64,000 nt of DNA from Bradyrhizobium archetypum (lineage in GTDB: Bacteria > Pseudomonadota > Alphaproteobacteria > Rhizobiales > Xanthobacteraceae): the NCBI RefSeq assembly GCF_013114835.1, contig NZ_JAAVLW010000003.1:310001-374000 (forward strand), given 5' to 3'. Made by a program: the position numbers and the translations under genes. The notes beneath the pieces are model-generated. The model saw only the letters and a program-made list of their open reading frames with translations, did not search any database and was not told the DNA's origin. Position 1 is the first letter of the stretch; each line of letters begins with the position of its first letter. Shown in pieces: positions 25,085-33,476 of the stretch.

Positions 25085-26329
25085 ATGATGGAAGACAAAG
25101 CGGATGTCGTGGTGCTCGGCGCGGGCATCGTCGGCGTGTCGACGGCCTATGCCGCGCGCCAGCGCGGGATGTCGGTCGTGCTGATCGACCGGCGCGAGCC
25201 GGGCAGTGAAACTTCGTACGGCAATGCCGGCATCATCAGCAGCGGCTCGATCACGCCGCTCAACAATCCATCGCTATGGAAGGCATTGCCGAAATACCTG
25301 ACCAACCGCCACGCGGCCTTGCGATGGAATCCGCTTTGGGCGCTGCAGAACGCCGGCTGGGTCGCGCGCTTTCTGGCCGATTCGGTGGCGTCGCGCTTCA
25401 GGCCGCGAGCGGCTGCGCTGCACGGATTGATCGGCGCCTCGGCGAAGCTGCATCGGGAATGGATCGTGAAGGCCGATGCAGCGCAGCGCATCCGCGAAAC
25501 CGGCTGGCTGAAGGCGTGGCGCGGCGAAGCGGTTGCCGCGGTGAAAGCGGAGCAGGCGCTGCTGGCTGAATATGGCATCGCCAGCGAATGGCTCGACCGT
25601 CAGGCCATTTCGGCGCTCGAGCCTGATATTGTGCCTGTCTACAAGATAGGCCTGCTGCACACGGAGACCGCCTCGGTGGATTCGCCGGGCGCGGTGGTCA
25701 AGGCCTATACGCGGATGTTTGCTGAAGCCGGCGGCGATGTCAGGCAGTCGGAAATCAAGGCGATCCTGCCCGACGGCGACCGCTGGCGCGTGGTGCTGGC
25801 CGATGGTGACATGTCGGCGCGCCATGTCGCGGTCGCGCTCGGACCATGGTCCGCGGACATCCTGCGTCCCCTCGGCTATCGCGTGCCGCTCGCCTTTGAA
25901 CGCGGCTATCACCGCGAATTCAAGCCGAACGCAGCGCGTTCGTTGCGGCGTCCGATCTATGACATCGACGGCGGCTTCATCATGACGCCGATGGAGCAGG
26001 GCATCCGCGTCACCTCGGGCGTCGAACTGACCGATCGCGACGCGCCTTCCTCGTTCGCCCAGCTCGACCAGGTGGTTCCGCTCGCACGCGGCGTGGTGGA
26101 ATTCGGCGACCCCGTCGGCGATGCATGGCGAGGCTCGCGCCCGACGCTGCCGGACAGCCTGCCGATGATCGGACCGGCGCCAAGGCATGCCGGCCTCTGG
26201 CTTGCGTTCGGCAATCAGCACATCGGCTTCACGACCGGCCCCGCGACCGGCGCCGCCATCGCCGCTATGATCAGTGGTGCGTCGCCGCCATTCGACGTCG
26301 CGCCGTTCGCGCCGGGGCGCTATATTTGA
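25085..26329 (+). CDS. FAD-dependent D-amino-acid dehydrogenase-like oxidoreductase
   Basis: A 414-residue DadA-family flavoenzyme that oxidatively deaminates D-amino acids. The FAD dinucleotide site is VVVLGAGIVGVSTAYAARQR with VVLIDRREPGSETSYGNAG; the substrate-domain and C-terminal FAD contact are MTPMEQGIRVTSGVEL and GLWLAFGNQHIGFTTGPATG. Two adjacent ATGs (25085, 25088) are possible starts. It stands 198 bases before a five-gene peptide ABC importer on the same strand, so peptides or D-amino acids from cell-wall turnover are likely substrates. Confidence 0.85.
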   Translation: MMEDKADVVVLGAGIVGVSTAYAARQRGMSVVLIDRREPGSETSYGNAGIISSGSITPLNNPSLWKALPKYLTNRHAALRWNPLWALQNAGWVARFLADSVASRFRPRAAALHGLIGASAKLHREWIVKADAAQRIRETGWLKAWRGEAVAAVKAEQALLAEYGIASEWLDRQAISALEPDIVPVYKIGLLHTETASVDSPGAVVKAYTRMFAEAGGDVRQSEIKAILPDGDRWRVVLADGDMSARHVAVALGPWSADILRPLGYRVPLAFERGYHREFKPNAARSLRRPIYDIDGGFIMTPMEQGIRVTSGVELTDRDAPSSFAQLDQVVPLARGVVEFGDPVGDAWRGSRPTLPDSLPMIGPAPRHAGLWLAFGNQHIGFTTGPATGAAIAAMISGASPPFDVAPFAPGRYI

Positions 26330-26401
26330 GGCAGCGCAAAAGTTGTGCCGGGCCAGACGTTAGTCGTGGGATTGCAGTCCGCAATGACACACACATTGCA
26401 T

Positions 26402-26427
26402 CATCGCCACAGGCCATCGTGGCGATG
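26402..26427. terminator. hairpin after the DadA-like gene
   Basis: CATCGCCAC and GTGGCGATG form a perfect 9-bp stem with an 8-base loop, 72 bases after the dehydrogenase stop and 100 bases before the permease gene. No T run follows, so its role in ending transcription is uncertain. Confidence 0.35.
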
Positions 26428-26527
26428 GGAAATCGTTGCAATCGGCTCTTGCATGGGGCGGCGGTTTGGTGACACTTGCGCTTGCTTCGCCGATCACGAT
26501 GCGTGCGTTGGCGCTGGAGTTTTGTAG

Positions 26528-27445
26528 ATGTTGCGTCTGATTGCCAGGCGTCTTGCTCTCGGGGTGCTGGTCGCGCTGACCGTCATGACGCTTGCCTTCC
26601 TGCTGACGCGGCTGTCGGGTGATCTTGCGGTTTCGATCGCGGGCCCTCAGGCGACGCAGGCCGATGTCGAAATCGTGCGCAAGGCCTACGGCCTTGATCG
26701 CCCGCTCTATGTGCAGTTCTTCGCCTGGACCGGTCGCGCCATGGTCGGCGATTTCGGCCAGAGCTATTTCTTCAAGGACAGCGTGGCGAACCTGATCCAG
26801 AAGCGCCTGCCGATCACGATCACGCTTGGCTTGGTGGGCTTAAGTCTTGCCCTGATCGTTTCGCTGCCGCTCGGCATCCTGGCCGCGCTTCGCGAGAACA
26901 CCTGGATCGATCGCGGCGTCACTCTGTTCACGATGGTGGGGCAGGCGGTGCCGAGCTTCTGGCTCGCCTTGATCCTGATGATCGTGCTCGGCCTGCAACT
27001 CGGCATTCTGCCGATATCTGGCACCGGCACCTGGCAGCATTTCGTGATGCCGGGCATCGTGCTCGCTTTCACGGCGATTCCGGCGCTGACGCGGCTGACG
27101 CGCTCCGGCATGATCGAGGCGATGGCGTCGGATTACATTCGCACCGCCCGCGCCAAGGGCCTGTCGCGGGCGCGCATCATCTTCAAGCACGCGCTGCGCA
27201 ACGCCGCTATACCGGTCGTATCGATTGCCGCGGTCCAGCTTGGCTTCATGCTAGGCGGCTCGATCGTGATCGAGACGGTGTTCGCGCTGCATGGCGTCGG
27301 CTATCTTGGCTGGGAGAGCATCGCCAAGAACGATTTCCCTGTCGTGCAGGCGGTGGTGCTGGTGCTGGCGGTGTTCTATATCGGTCTCACTTTGCTGGCC
27401 GATATACTCAATGCGTTGCTCGACCCGAGGCTGCGGACCGGATGA
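26528..27445 (+). CDS. peptide ABC transporter permease (DppB-like)
   Basis: A 305-residue inner-membrane permease with six TM helices, the first at about 9-30. The N-terminal domain has GPQATQADVEIVRKAYGLDR PLYVQ, typical of DppB/OppB, and the cytosolic EAA loop is MASDYIRTARAKGLSRARII. It starts a tightly packed operon with the DppC-, DppD-, DppF- and binding-protein genes; the next gene overlaps by four bases. Confidence 0.92.
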   Translation: MLRLIARRLALGVLVALTVMTLAFLLTRLSGDLAVSIAGPQATQADVEIVRKAYGLDRPLYVQFFAWTGRAMVGDFGQSYFFKDSVANLIQKRLPITITLGLVGLSLALIVSLPLGILAALRENTWIDRGVTLFTMVGQAVPSFWLALILMIVLGLQLGILPISGTGTWQHFVMPGIVLAFTAIPALTRLTRSGMIEAMASDYIRTARAKGLSRARIIFKHALRNAAIPVVSIAAVQLGFMLGGSIVIETVFALHGVGYLGWESIAKNDFPVVQAVVLVLAVFYIGLTLLADILNALLDPRLRTG

Positions 27446-28323
27446 GCGAACCGATTGCCATTCAGGCGCCGCAGCCGTCGACCATCGCCACCTCGCGGAT
27501 CGGCACGGCGGGCTTTGCGATCGGCATCGCCATCATCGCCCTGGTCCTGGCCGCAGCCCTGATCGGCAATTGGCTGGTGCCGCAGGACCCGTTCACGCAG
27601 GATCTCGGCAACCGTCTCAAGCCGCCGTTCTGGATGGAGGGCAGCGAGGCGGGGCACCTGCTCGGCACCGATCAGCTCGGGCGCGACTATCTCGCACGGC
27701 TGGTCTATGGCGCGCGCATTTCGCTGTTGATCGGCATCATGACGGTGATCACGTCGGGGCTGATCGGCACCACGCTCGGCGTGCTTGGCGGCTTCTTCGG
27801 CGGCCGCGTCGACGACCTCGTGCTGTTCGCCATCACGACACGGTTGTCGATTCCCGTGGTGCTGGTCGCGCTCGCCGTGGTCGGGCTGATGGGGTCGGGC
27901 CTCGGGCTCGTCGTCGCAACCCTCGGGCTGTTGCTGTGGGACCGCTTCGCCGTGGTGGCGCGCGCCACCACCATGCAGGTGCGCAACCACGACTATGTCA
28001 GCGCCGCCTGGTGCGCCGGCGCCTCGATGCCGCATATCCTGATCAAGGAGATTTTGCCGAACATCGCGAGCCACCTCGCGGTGGTGGCGACGCTGGAAAT
28101 GGCGCTCGCGATCCTGCTCGAAGCCGCCCTGTCATTTCTCGGACTCGGCGTGCCGCCGCCGTTGCCGTCCTGGGGGCTGATGATCGCGGAAGGCAAGGAC
28201 TACATGTTCTTCTCACCATGGGTGATCATGATCCCCGGCGTCGCGCTGGCGGTTCTGGTGCTCGGCATCAACCTGGTCGGCGACGGCTTGCGTAATCTGC
28301 TCGGCGCGGAGCGACTGCGATGA
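27442..28323 (+). CDS. peptide ABC transporter permease (DppC-like)
   Basis: A 293-residue permease, the second half of the channel. It shows the OppC N-terminal TM (about 24-46), the HLLGTDQLGRDYLARLVYGA motif after it and the EAA loop HDYVSAAWCAGASMPHILIK. Six TM helices predicted. Overlaps both neighbours by four bases (ATGA), showing coupled translation. Confidence 0.92.
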   Translation: MSEPIAIQAPQPSTIATSRIGTAGFAIGIAIIALVLAAALIGNWLVPQDPFTQDLGNRLKPPFWMEGSEAGHLLGTDQLGRDYLARLVYGARISLLIGIMTVITSGLIGTTLGVLGGFFGGRVDDLVLFAITTRLSIPVVLVALAVVGLMGSGLGLVVATLGLLLWDRFAVVARATTMQVRNHDYVSAAWCAGASMPHILIKEILPNIASHLAVVATLEMALAILLEAALSFLGLGVPPPLPSWGLMIAEGKDYMFFSPWVIMIPGVALAVLVLGINLVGDGLRNLLGAERLR

Positions 28324-29297
28324 GCGCGATCCTGGAAGTGCAAGAGCTTCAGGTCACGTTCGGCCGTACCGCGGCGGTGCGTGGCGCTTCCTTCCGGGTC
28401 GAGAAGGGCCAGACCCATTGCCTGGTCGGCGAATCCGGCTGCGGCAAGTCGGTCACCGCGCTAGCGGTCATGAACCTGCTTGCGCGCGGAGGTCAGCGTT
28501 CGGCGAAACGGATGAGCTTTGCCGGCACCGACCTCACCTCGCTGTCGGATCGCGAGATGGCGCGGCTGCGCGGTAATCGCATGGCGATGATCTTCCAGGA
28601 GCCGATGACGAGCCTCAACCCCGCTTTCACCATCGGCTCGCAGATGGCCGAGGTGCTGACCCGCCACAAGGGCGGCTCGCGCGCCGCGGCGCTGGAGCGC
28701 GCCGCCGAGCTGATGGCGCGCGTCGGCATCACCGCACCCGGCATGCGGCTCGGCCAGTTTCCGCACCAGCTTTCGGGCGGCCTGCGCCAGCGCGTCATGA
28801 TCGCGATGGCGCTGATGTGCGATCCCGAACTGTTGATTGCCGACGAGCCGACCACCGCGCTCGACGTCACCGTGCAGGCGCAGATCCTGCGGCTGCTGGC
28901 GAGCCTCAAGCGCGAGTTCGGCCTGTCGATCCTGCTGATTACCCATGACCTCGGCATCGTCGCGCGTGTCGCCGACCATGTCTCGGTAATGTATGCCGGC
29001 GAGGTGGTGGAGCGTGCGCCGACCGCGGAACTGTTCCGCGCGCCGCAGCATCCCTATACGCGCGGGCTGCTGTCCTGCGTGCCGGTGCCGGGCCGCGTGC
29101 AGCGCGATCGGCCGCTCGGCTCGATTCCGGGCGTCGTGCCGGCGATCGGTCCCGGCTTTGCCGGCTGCGCCTTTCGCTCGCGCTGTGCCCATGCCGACGA
29201 GACCTGCACGCGCGCGATACCGCGGCGCCCGGCGGGCGAGGCGCATGATTATCTGTGCCGGCTGGAGCCGGACTGGGCGGAGCTGCAACCCGCATGA
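28320..29297 (+). CDS. peptide ABC transporter ATP-binding protein (DppD-like)
   Basis: A 325-residue ATPase. Walker A GESGCGKS, Q-loop MIFQEPMTSLNP, signature LSGGLRQRVMIAMAL, Walker B LLIADEPTTALD and the H-loop ITHDLG are intact. The C-terminal oligopeptide/dipeptide domain carries GCAFRSRCAHADETC, the Cys cluster of this subfamily. It pairs with the next ATPase to power the importer. Confidence 0.93.
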   Translation: MSAILEVQELQVTFGRTAAVRGASFRVEKGQTHCLVGESGCGKSVTALAVMNLLARGGQRSAKRMSFAGTDLTSLSDREMARLRGNRMAMIFQEPMTSLNPAFTIGSQMAEVLTRHKGGSRAAALERAAELMARVGITAPGMRLGQFPHQLSGGLRQRVMIAMALMCDPELLIADEPTTALDVTVQAQILRLLASLKREFGLSILLITHDLGIVARVADHVSVMYAGEVVERAPTAELFRAPQHPYTRGLLSCVPVPGRVQRDRPLGSIPGVVPAIGPGFAGCAFRSRCAHADETCTRAIPRRPAGEAHDYLCRLEPDWAELQPA

Positions 29298-30244
29298 CCG
29301 CCGCGATCGAGGTCGAGAACCTGCGGTGCGAATTCCGCGTCAACGCCGGATTGATGGCTGCAGAAAAGCGCGTGATCGCGGTCGACGATGTAACCTTCAG
29401 CGTGCCAGCCGGCAGCGTGCTTGGTGTCGTGGGCGAGTCCGGCTGCGGCAAATCCACGCTCGCGCGCCTGATCCTCGGACTGCTGAAGCCGACGGCGGGC
29501 ACCGTGCTGGTCGACGGCAAACGCCTGTTCGACCTCGACCGCAAGGCGCGCGCCCGGCTGATCCAGCCGGTGTTCCAGGATCCGTTCGCCTCGCTCAATC
29601 CGCGCCGGCGCATCAGGGACATCGTCGCGCTGCCGCTGGAAGCCCAGGGCACGTTCTCGCGCACCGAGATCGAGCGCCGGGTCGGCGGCATTCTCGAGCG
29701 CGTCGGCCTCTCGGCCGCGATGGGCGAGCGCATGCCGGCGCAGCTCTCCGGCGGACAACGCCAGCGGGCGGCGATTGCCCGCGCGCTGGTGCTGGAGCCC
29801 AGAATCGTGATCTGCGATGAACCGACCAGCGCGCTCGACGTTTCGGTGCAGGCCCAGATCCTCAACCTGCTGGCCGACCTGCGCCGCGATCTCGGGCTGA
29901 CCTATCTCTTCATCAGCCACAATCTCGCCGTCGTCGAGCATGTGGCAAGTGAAGTCGCGGTGATGTATCTCGGCCGGATCGTCGAACGCAACGAAACCGA
30001 CGCGCTGTTTCGAAAGCCCGCGCATCCCTACACCAGGGCGCTGCTGGAAAGCGTGCTGACCCCGGAACCGGGCAAGGGCGTACCGGATATCGGCCTCGGC
30101 GATGTCATGCCGGATCCCTCGAATATTCCGCCGGGCTGCCGGTTCAATCCGCGCTGCCGCATCGCGGTCGAGCGCTGCCGCCATGAGACACCAGTGCCCA
30201 TGGTCCGCCCGCCCCAGGGAATGGTAGAATGTCATCTGGCATAG
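29294..30244 (+). CDS. peptide ABC transporter ATP-binding protein (DppF-like)
   Basis: A 316-residue ATPase. Walker A GESGCGKSTLA, Q-loop PVFQDPFASLNPRRR, signature LSGGQRQRAAIARAL, Walker B IVICDEPTSALD, H-loop SHNLA, and the C-terminal GCRFNPRCRIAVERC are all present. The ATG overlaps the preceding stop by four bases; the in-frame sequence upstream is not family-like. Second nucleotide-binding subunit of the importer. Confidence 0.93.
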   Translation: MTAAIEVENLRCEFRVNAGLMAAEKRVIAVDDVTFSVPAGSVLGVVGESGCGKSTLARLILGLLKPTAGTVLVDGKRLFDLDRKARARLIQPVFQDPFASLNPRRRIRDIVALPLEAQGTFSRTEIERRVGGILERVGLSAAMGERMPAQLSGGQRQRAAIARALVLEPRIVICDEPTSALDVSVQAQILNLLADLRRDLGLTYLFISHNLAVVEHVASEVAVMYLGRIVERNETDALFRKPAHPYTRALLESVLTPEPGKGVPDIGLGDVMPDPSNIPPGCRFNPRCRIAVERCRHETPVPMVRPPQGMVECHLA

Positions 30245-30288
30245 GGCGTGCTTCACGTCGTCTGTAATCAAAAATAATGGAGAGCGAT

Positions 30289-31818
30289 ATGCGCATGCAA
30301 AAAAGGCTCGGCGTTGCAATTCTGGCCGCGGTTCTCTCGGGCGCCGGTGCACTGCCGGCCACCGCGCAAAAATCCGCCGACACGTTGCGCATCGTGATGC
30401 GCGACGCGCTGCCCAACATCGATCCCTTCTATAATAATTTGCGCACCGGCGTGGTGATGCATCACCAGGGCTGGGACGCGCTGGTCTATCGCAATCCCGA
30501 TACGTTCAAGATCGAGCCGCTGCTCGCCACCGAGTGGAAGCTGCCGGATCCGACCACGATCGAGTTCAAGCTAAGGCCGGGCGTCAAGTTCCACGACGGC
30601 AGCCAGCTTACCGCAGATGATGTCGTCTATACGATCAACCTCGTGGCTGATCCGGCAAGCCGCGTCTCGACGCCGTCGAACTACAACTGGATCGACAAGG
30701 CCGAGAAGACCGGCGACCTCACGGTGAGCGTCAAGCTGAAGCGGCCTAACCCGGCGGCGCTGGAATATTTCGCGCTGGTGCTGCCGATCTATCCCAAGGC
30801 CTACCGCGAGAAGGTCGGCGCGGAAGGCTACGCCAAGGCGCCGGTGGGCGCCGGCCCCTATAAGATCACCAAGGTCGAGCCCGGCGTCTCGATCGACTTC
30901 GAGCGGTTCGACGATTACTGGGCCGGCAGTCCCAAGGGCAAGCCCGCGATCAAGAAAATGAGCGTGCGCTTCGTGCCCGATGCCGCGACCGAGATGACGG
31001 AATTGCTCGCCGGACGCGCCGACTGGATCTGGAACATGAATCCGGACCAGCTCGAAGCCGTGAACCGGATGCCGCATCTGCAGGCTGTGCGCAAGGAATC
31101 GATGCGGATCGGCTTCCTCTCGCTCGATGCCGCAGGCCGCACCGGCGCCGACAATCCCCTGACCAAGCTCAAGGTGCGTCAGGCGATCTGGCATGCGATC
31201 GATCGCAAGGCGATCGCCGACAAGCTCGTCACCGGCGGCAGCCGCGTTCCGGCGGCACCGTGCTTCCCCTCGCAATTCGGCTGCGATGCCGAGGCCGCGG
31301 TGGCTTACGACTACAGTCCGGCGAAGGCCAAGCAGCTTCTCACTGAGGCCGGCTATCCCGACGGTTTTGATGTGGAGCTTGCAAGCTATGTGCTGCCGCA
31401 ATGGGGCTCATCGGTGCAGAACTACCTGCATGCCGTCGGCATCCGCGCCAAGCTCAACCAGCTCCAGACCGCAGCCCTGATCCAGCGCGCCAAGGCCGGC
31501 GAACTCAGGATGTATCTCGGAAGCTGGGGCAGCTATTCGATCAACGACGTCTCGGCCATCCTGCCCAATTACTTCGACGGCGGCGCCGACGACTACGCGC
31601 GCGATCCGGAGGTGCAGAAATGGCTGCTGCAGGGCGGCTCAACCATCAATCCGGAGGTGCGCAAGGAGGCCTATTCGGCGGCGATCAAGAAGATCACCGA
31701 GCAGGCCTACTGGGCGCCGCTGCACACCTATGTGACGACCTACGGCCACTCCAAGCAGCTCGACTTCACGCCGTATCCGGACGAGCTGCCACGCTTCTAT
31801 CTGGCGAAGTGGAAGTAA
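30289..31818 (+). CDS. peptide ABC transporter substrate-binding protein (family 5)
   Basis: A 509-residue periplasmic binding protein. The signal peptide covers about 1-27 (KRLGVAILAAVLSGAGALPA then TAQ). Family 5 features are DALVYRNPDTFKIEPLLATE and KFHDGSQLTADDVVYTINLV, and the hinge region APVGAGPYKITKVEPG. A GGAG site lies seven bases before this ATG; an ATG four codons upstream overlaps it. Closes the dppBCDF-type operon with a 44-base gap. The ligand (peptide, D-amino acid or amide) cannot be read from sequence. Confidence 0.9.
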   Translation: MRMQKRLGVAILAAVLSGAGALPATAQKSADTLRIVMRDALPNIDPFYNNLRTGVVMHHQGWDALVYRNPDTFKIEPLLATEWKLPDPTTIEFKLRPGVKFHDGSQLTADDVVYTINLVADPASRVSTPSNYNWIDKAEKTGDLTVSVKLKRPNPAALEYFALVLPIYPKAYREKVGAEGYAKAPVGAGPYKITKVEPGVSIDFERFDDYWAGSPKGKPAIKKMSVRFVPDAATEMTELLAGRADWIWNMNPDQLEAVNRMPHLQAVRKESMRIGFLSLDAAGRTGADNPLTKLKVRQAIWHAIDRKAIADKLVTGGSRVPAAPCFPSQFGCDAEAAVAYDYSPAKAKQLLTEAGYPDGFDVELASYVLPQWGSSVQNYLHAVGIRAKLNQLQTAALIQRAKAGELRMYLGSWGSYSINDVSAILPNYFDGGADDYARDPEVQKWLLQGGSTINPEVRKEAYSAAIKKITEQAYWAPLHTYVTTYGHSKQLDFTPYPDELPRFYLAKWK

Positions 31819-31899
31819 CAGGGATTACGGATCCAAAAGGTCCGCAATCCGCGATTTCTCCTCGGGCAATGCGTGCATTTGCCCGAGGGCGCAAAGCCA

Positions 31900-32481
31900 T
31901 CAATCGCCGCGGCGCTGGCGGTCGCGATAGGCTCGGGTCTTCTCCCGGTTTCCGCATCGGTCCGATGAGCACCAGCGCCGATTGCCGGGCTTGGAGCGGT
32001 CGTAAAAAACCCAGTGGCACTCCTCGGAACTGCATATCTTCATACGTTCAAGCCTGCCGCTATCGGCTAGGCGCACGAGCTCGGCGAGAACGCCGCCAAG
32101 CCCGCTGCTCGCGCGCCGGGCCACCGGCCGCAGGTCGAGCGAACGCTTCCGCGAAGCCGTGACCGACAAGGGAAAGCGGGCGGCCGCGCGCTCGAGCTCG
32201 ATTGCCGCGGCGTTCTGCTGTGTCGGTGAAGAACTCAGGAATTGCCTGAGGGCTGCGCGCAATTCCAGCGCTTCGCGATGCTCGGCGGGCGAGATCCGGC
32301 TGCCGGACTTCAACAGGCCGCGCGTCTGAAGCCATTTTTCGAGCTGCGCCGGCGTCGCCAGTTCGTCGCCGGGCTCATGCGCGACGCCCTGCTCGACGTA
32401 CCGGCGCAGGTCGATCGAGTTCACGAAATCGTACAGCAGCGCGATATCGGCGGGAACCGGGAATTTTTCCGAATGCCTCAT
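31900..32481 (-). CDS. CGNR zinc-finger regulator (ABATE domain)
   Basis: A 193-residue protein: an N-terminal ABATE-type helical domain (about 10-130, LLYDFVNSIDLRR...LELRAALRQFLSS) and a C-terminal CGNR zinc finger with C-x4-C (CSSEEC, about 150-155) and CSSDRCGNREKTRAYRDRQ. Such proteins are stress- or substrate-responsive transcription factors. It is divergent from the haloalkane dehalogenase-amidase pair, 96 bases apart, so it probably controls both. Confidence 0.85.
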   Translation of the reverse strand: MRHSEKFPVPADIALLYDFVNSIDLRRYVEQGVAHEPGDELATPAQLEKWLQTRGLLKSGSRISPAEHREALELRAALRQFLSSSPTQQNAAAIELERAAARFPLSVTASRKRSLDLRPVARRASSGLGGVLAELVRLADSGRLERMKICSSEECHWVFYDRSKPGNRRWCSSDRCGNREKTRAYRDRQRRGD

Positions 32482-32577
32482 GACACCAGCATAATCTTTT
32501 TACTGGTTTCTGCAACAAACACCTGTTAAATGCGTTAGCCGGTGTTGGCTGAAGGCATGAACAGAGGAGAACTCCCA

Positions 32578-33471
32578 ATGACGCATCCCCTGATCTCGAC
32601 CGAGGAAGTGTCCTACCGGAAGCGCGTGGCGGTGCTGGATACCGATATGGCTTACGTCGATGCCGGCGAAGGCGACCCGATCGTGTTCCTGCATGGCAAT
32701 CCGACGCCCTCGTATTTGTGGCGCAACATCATTCCCTATCTGTTGCCCTATGGGCGCTGCCTCGCGCCGGACTATGTGGGCATGGGCAATTCCGGCCCTG
32801 CGCCTGACGGAAATTACCGGTTCGTCGATCATCGCCGCTATCTCGACGCCTGGTTCGAGGCGATGGGCTTGACGAAGGACGTGATCCTCGTCGTTCACGA
32901 CTGGGGCTCGGCGCTGGGCTTTGATTGGGCCCGGCGCAATCCGGGGCGCGTCAAGGCGATCGCCTATATGGAAGGGATCGTGCGGCCGTTCGCGTCCTGG
33001 GAGGAGTGGCCCGCGGCTACCCGCGCCTTCTTTCAGGGGCAACGGACCGATCGCGGCGAGGATCTGATCCTTCGGCAGAATCTCTTCATCGAATATCTGC
33101 TTCCGCTGCGCCATATCCCCGATGAGGCGATCGAGGTCTATCGGCGGCACTATCGCAATCCCGGCCTGTCGCGCATGCCGATGCTGGCCTGGACGCGGGA
33201 TCTGCCGATCGCCGGCGAACCGGCCGACGTGGTGGCGATCGTCGAAGACTACGCGCGTTGGCTCTCCACCAGCCCGATACCGAAACTTTTCATCGATGCC
33301 GATCCGGCCGGTTTCCTGATTGGCGCACAGCGCGAATTCTGCCGCGCCTGGCCCAACCAGCAGACTGTCCTGATCAAGGGCGCGCACTTCCTGCAGGAGG
33401 AAGCGCCTGACGAGGTCGGCAACGCGCTGGCTCGCTTTGTCGCGAATGTCCGCGCGGGGGCCATGAGCTGA
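32578..33471 (+). CDS. haloalkane dehalogenase
   Basis: A 297-residue alpha/beta hydrolase cleaving carbon-halogen bonds. The HLD-II signature set is intact: halide-binding N41 in HGNPTPSYLWRN, nucleophile D108 with W109 in VHDWGS, acid E132 in YMEGIVRP, and base H270 in KGAHFLQEE. This Asp-His-Glu set with Asn and Trp separates it from epoxide hydrolases. AGAGGAG lies eight bases before the ATG at 32578; two upstream ATGs are less likely. It forms an operon with the amidase five bases downstream. Confidence 0.88.
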   Translation: MTHPLISTEEVSYRKRVAVLDTDMAYVDAGEGDPIVFLHGNPTPSYLWRNIIPYLLPYGRCLAPDYVGMGNSGPAPDGNYRFVDHRRYLDAWFEAMGLTKDVILVVHDWGSALGFDWARRNPGRVKAIAYMEGIVRPFASWEEWPAATRAFFQGQRTDRGEDLILRQNLFIEYLLPLRHIPDEAIEVYRRHYRNPGLSRMPMLAWTRDLPIAGEPADVVAIVEDYARWLSTSPIPKLFIDADPAGFLIGAQREFCRAWPNQQTVLIKGAHFLQEEAPDEVGNALARFVANVRAGAMS

Positions 33472-33476
33472 ACGCC

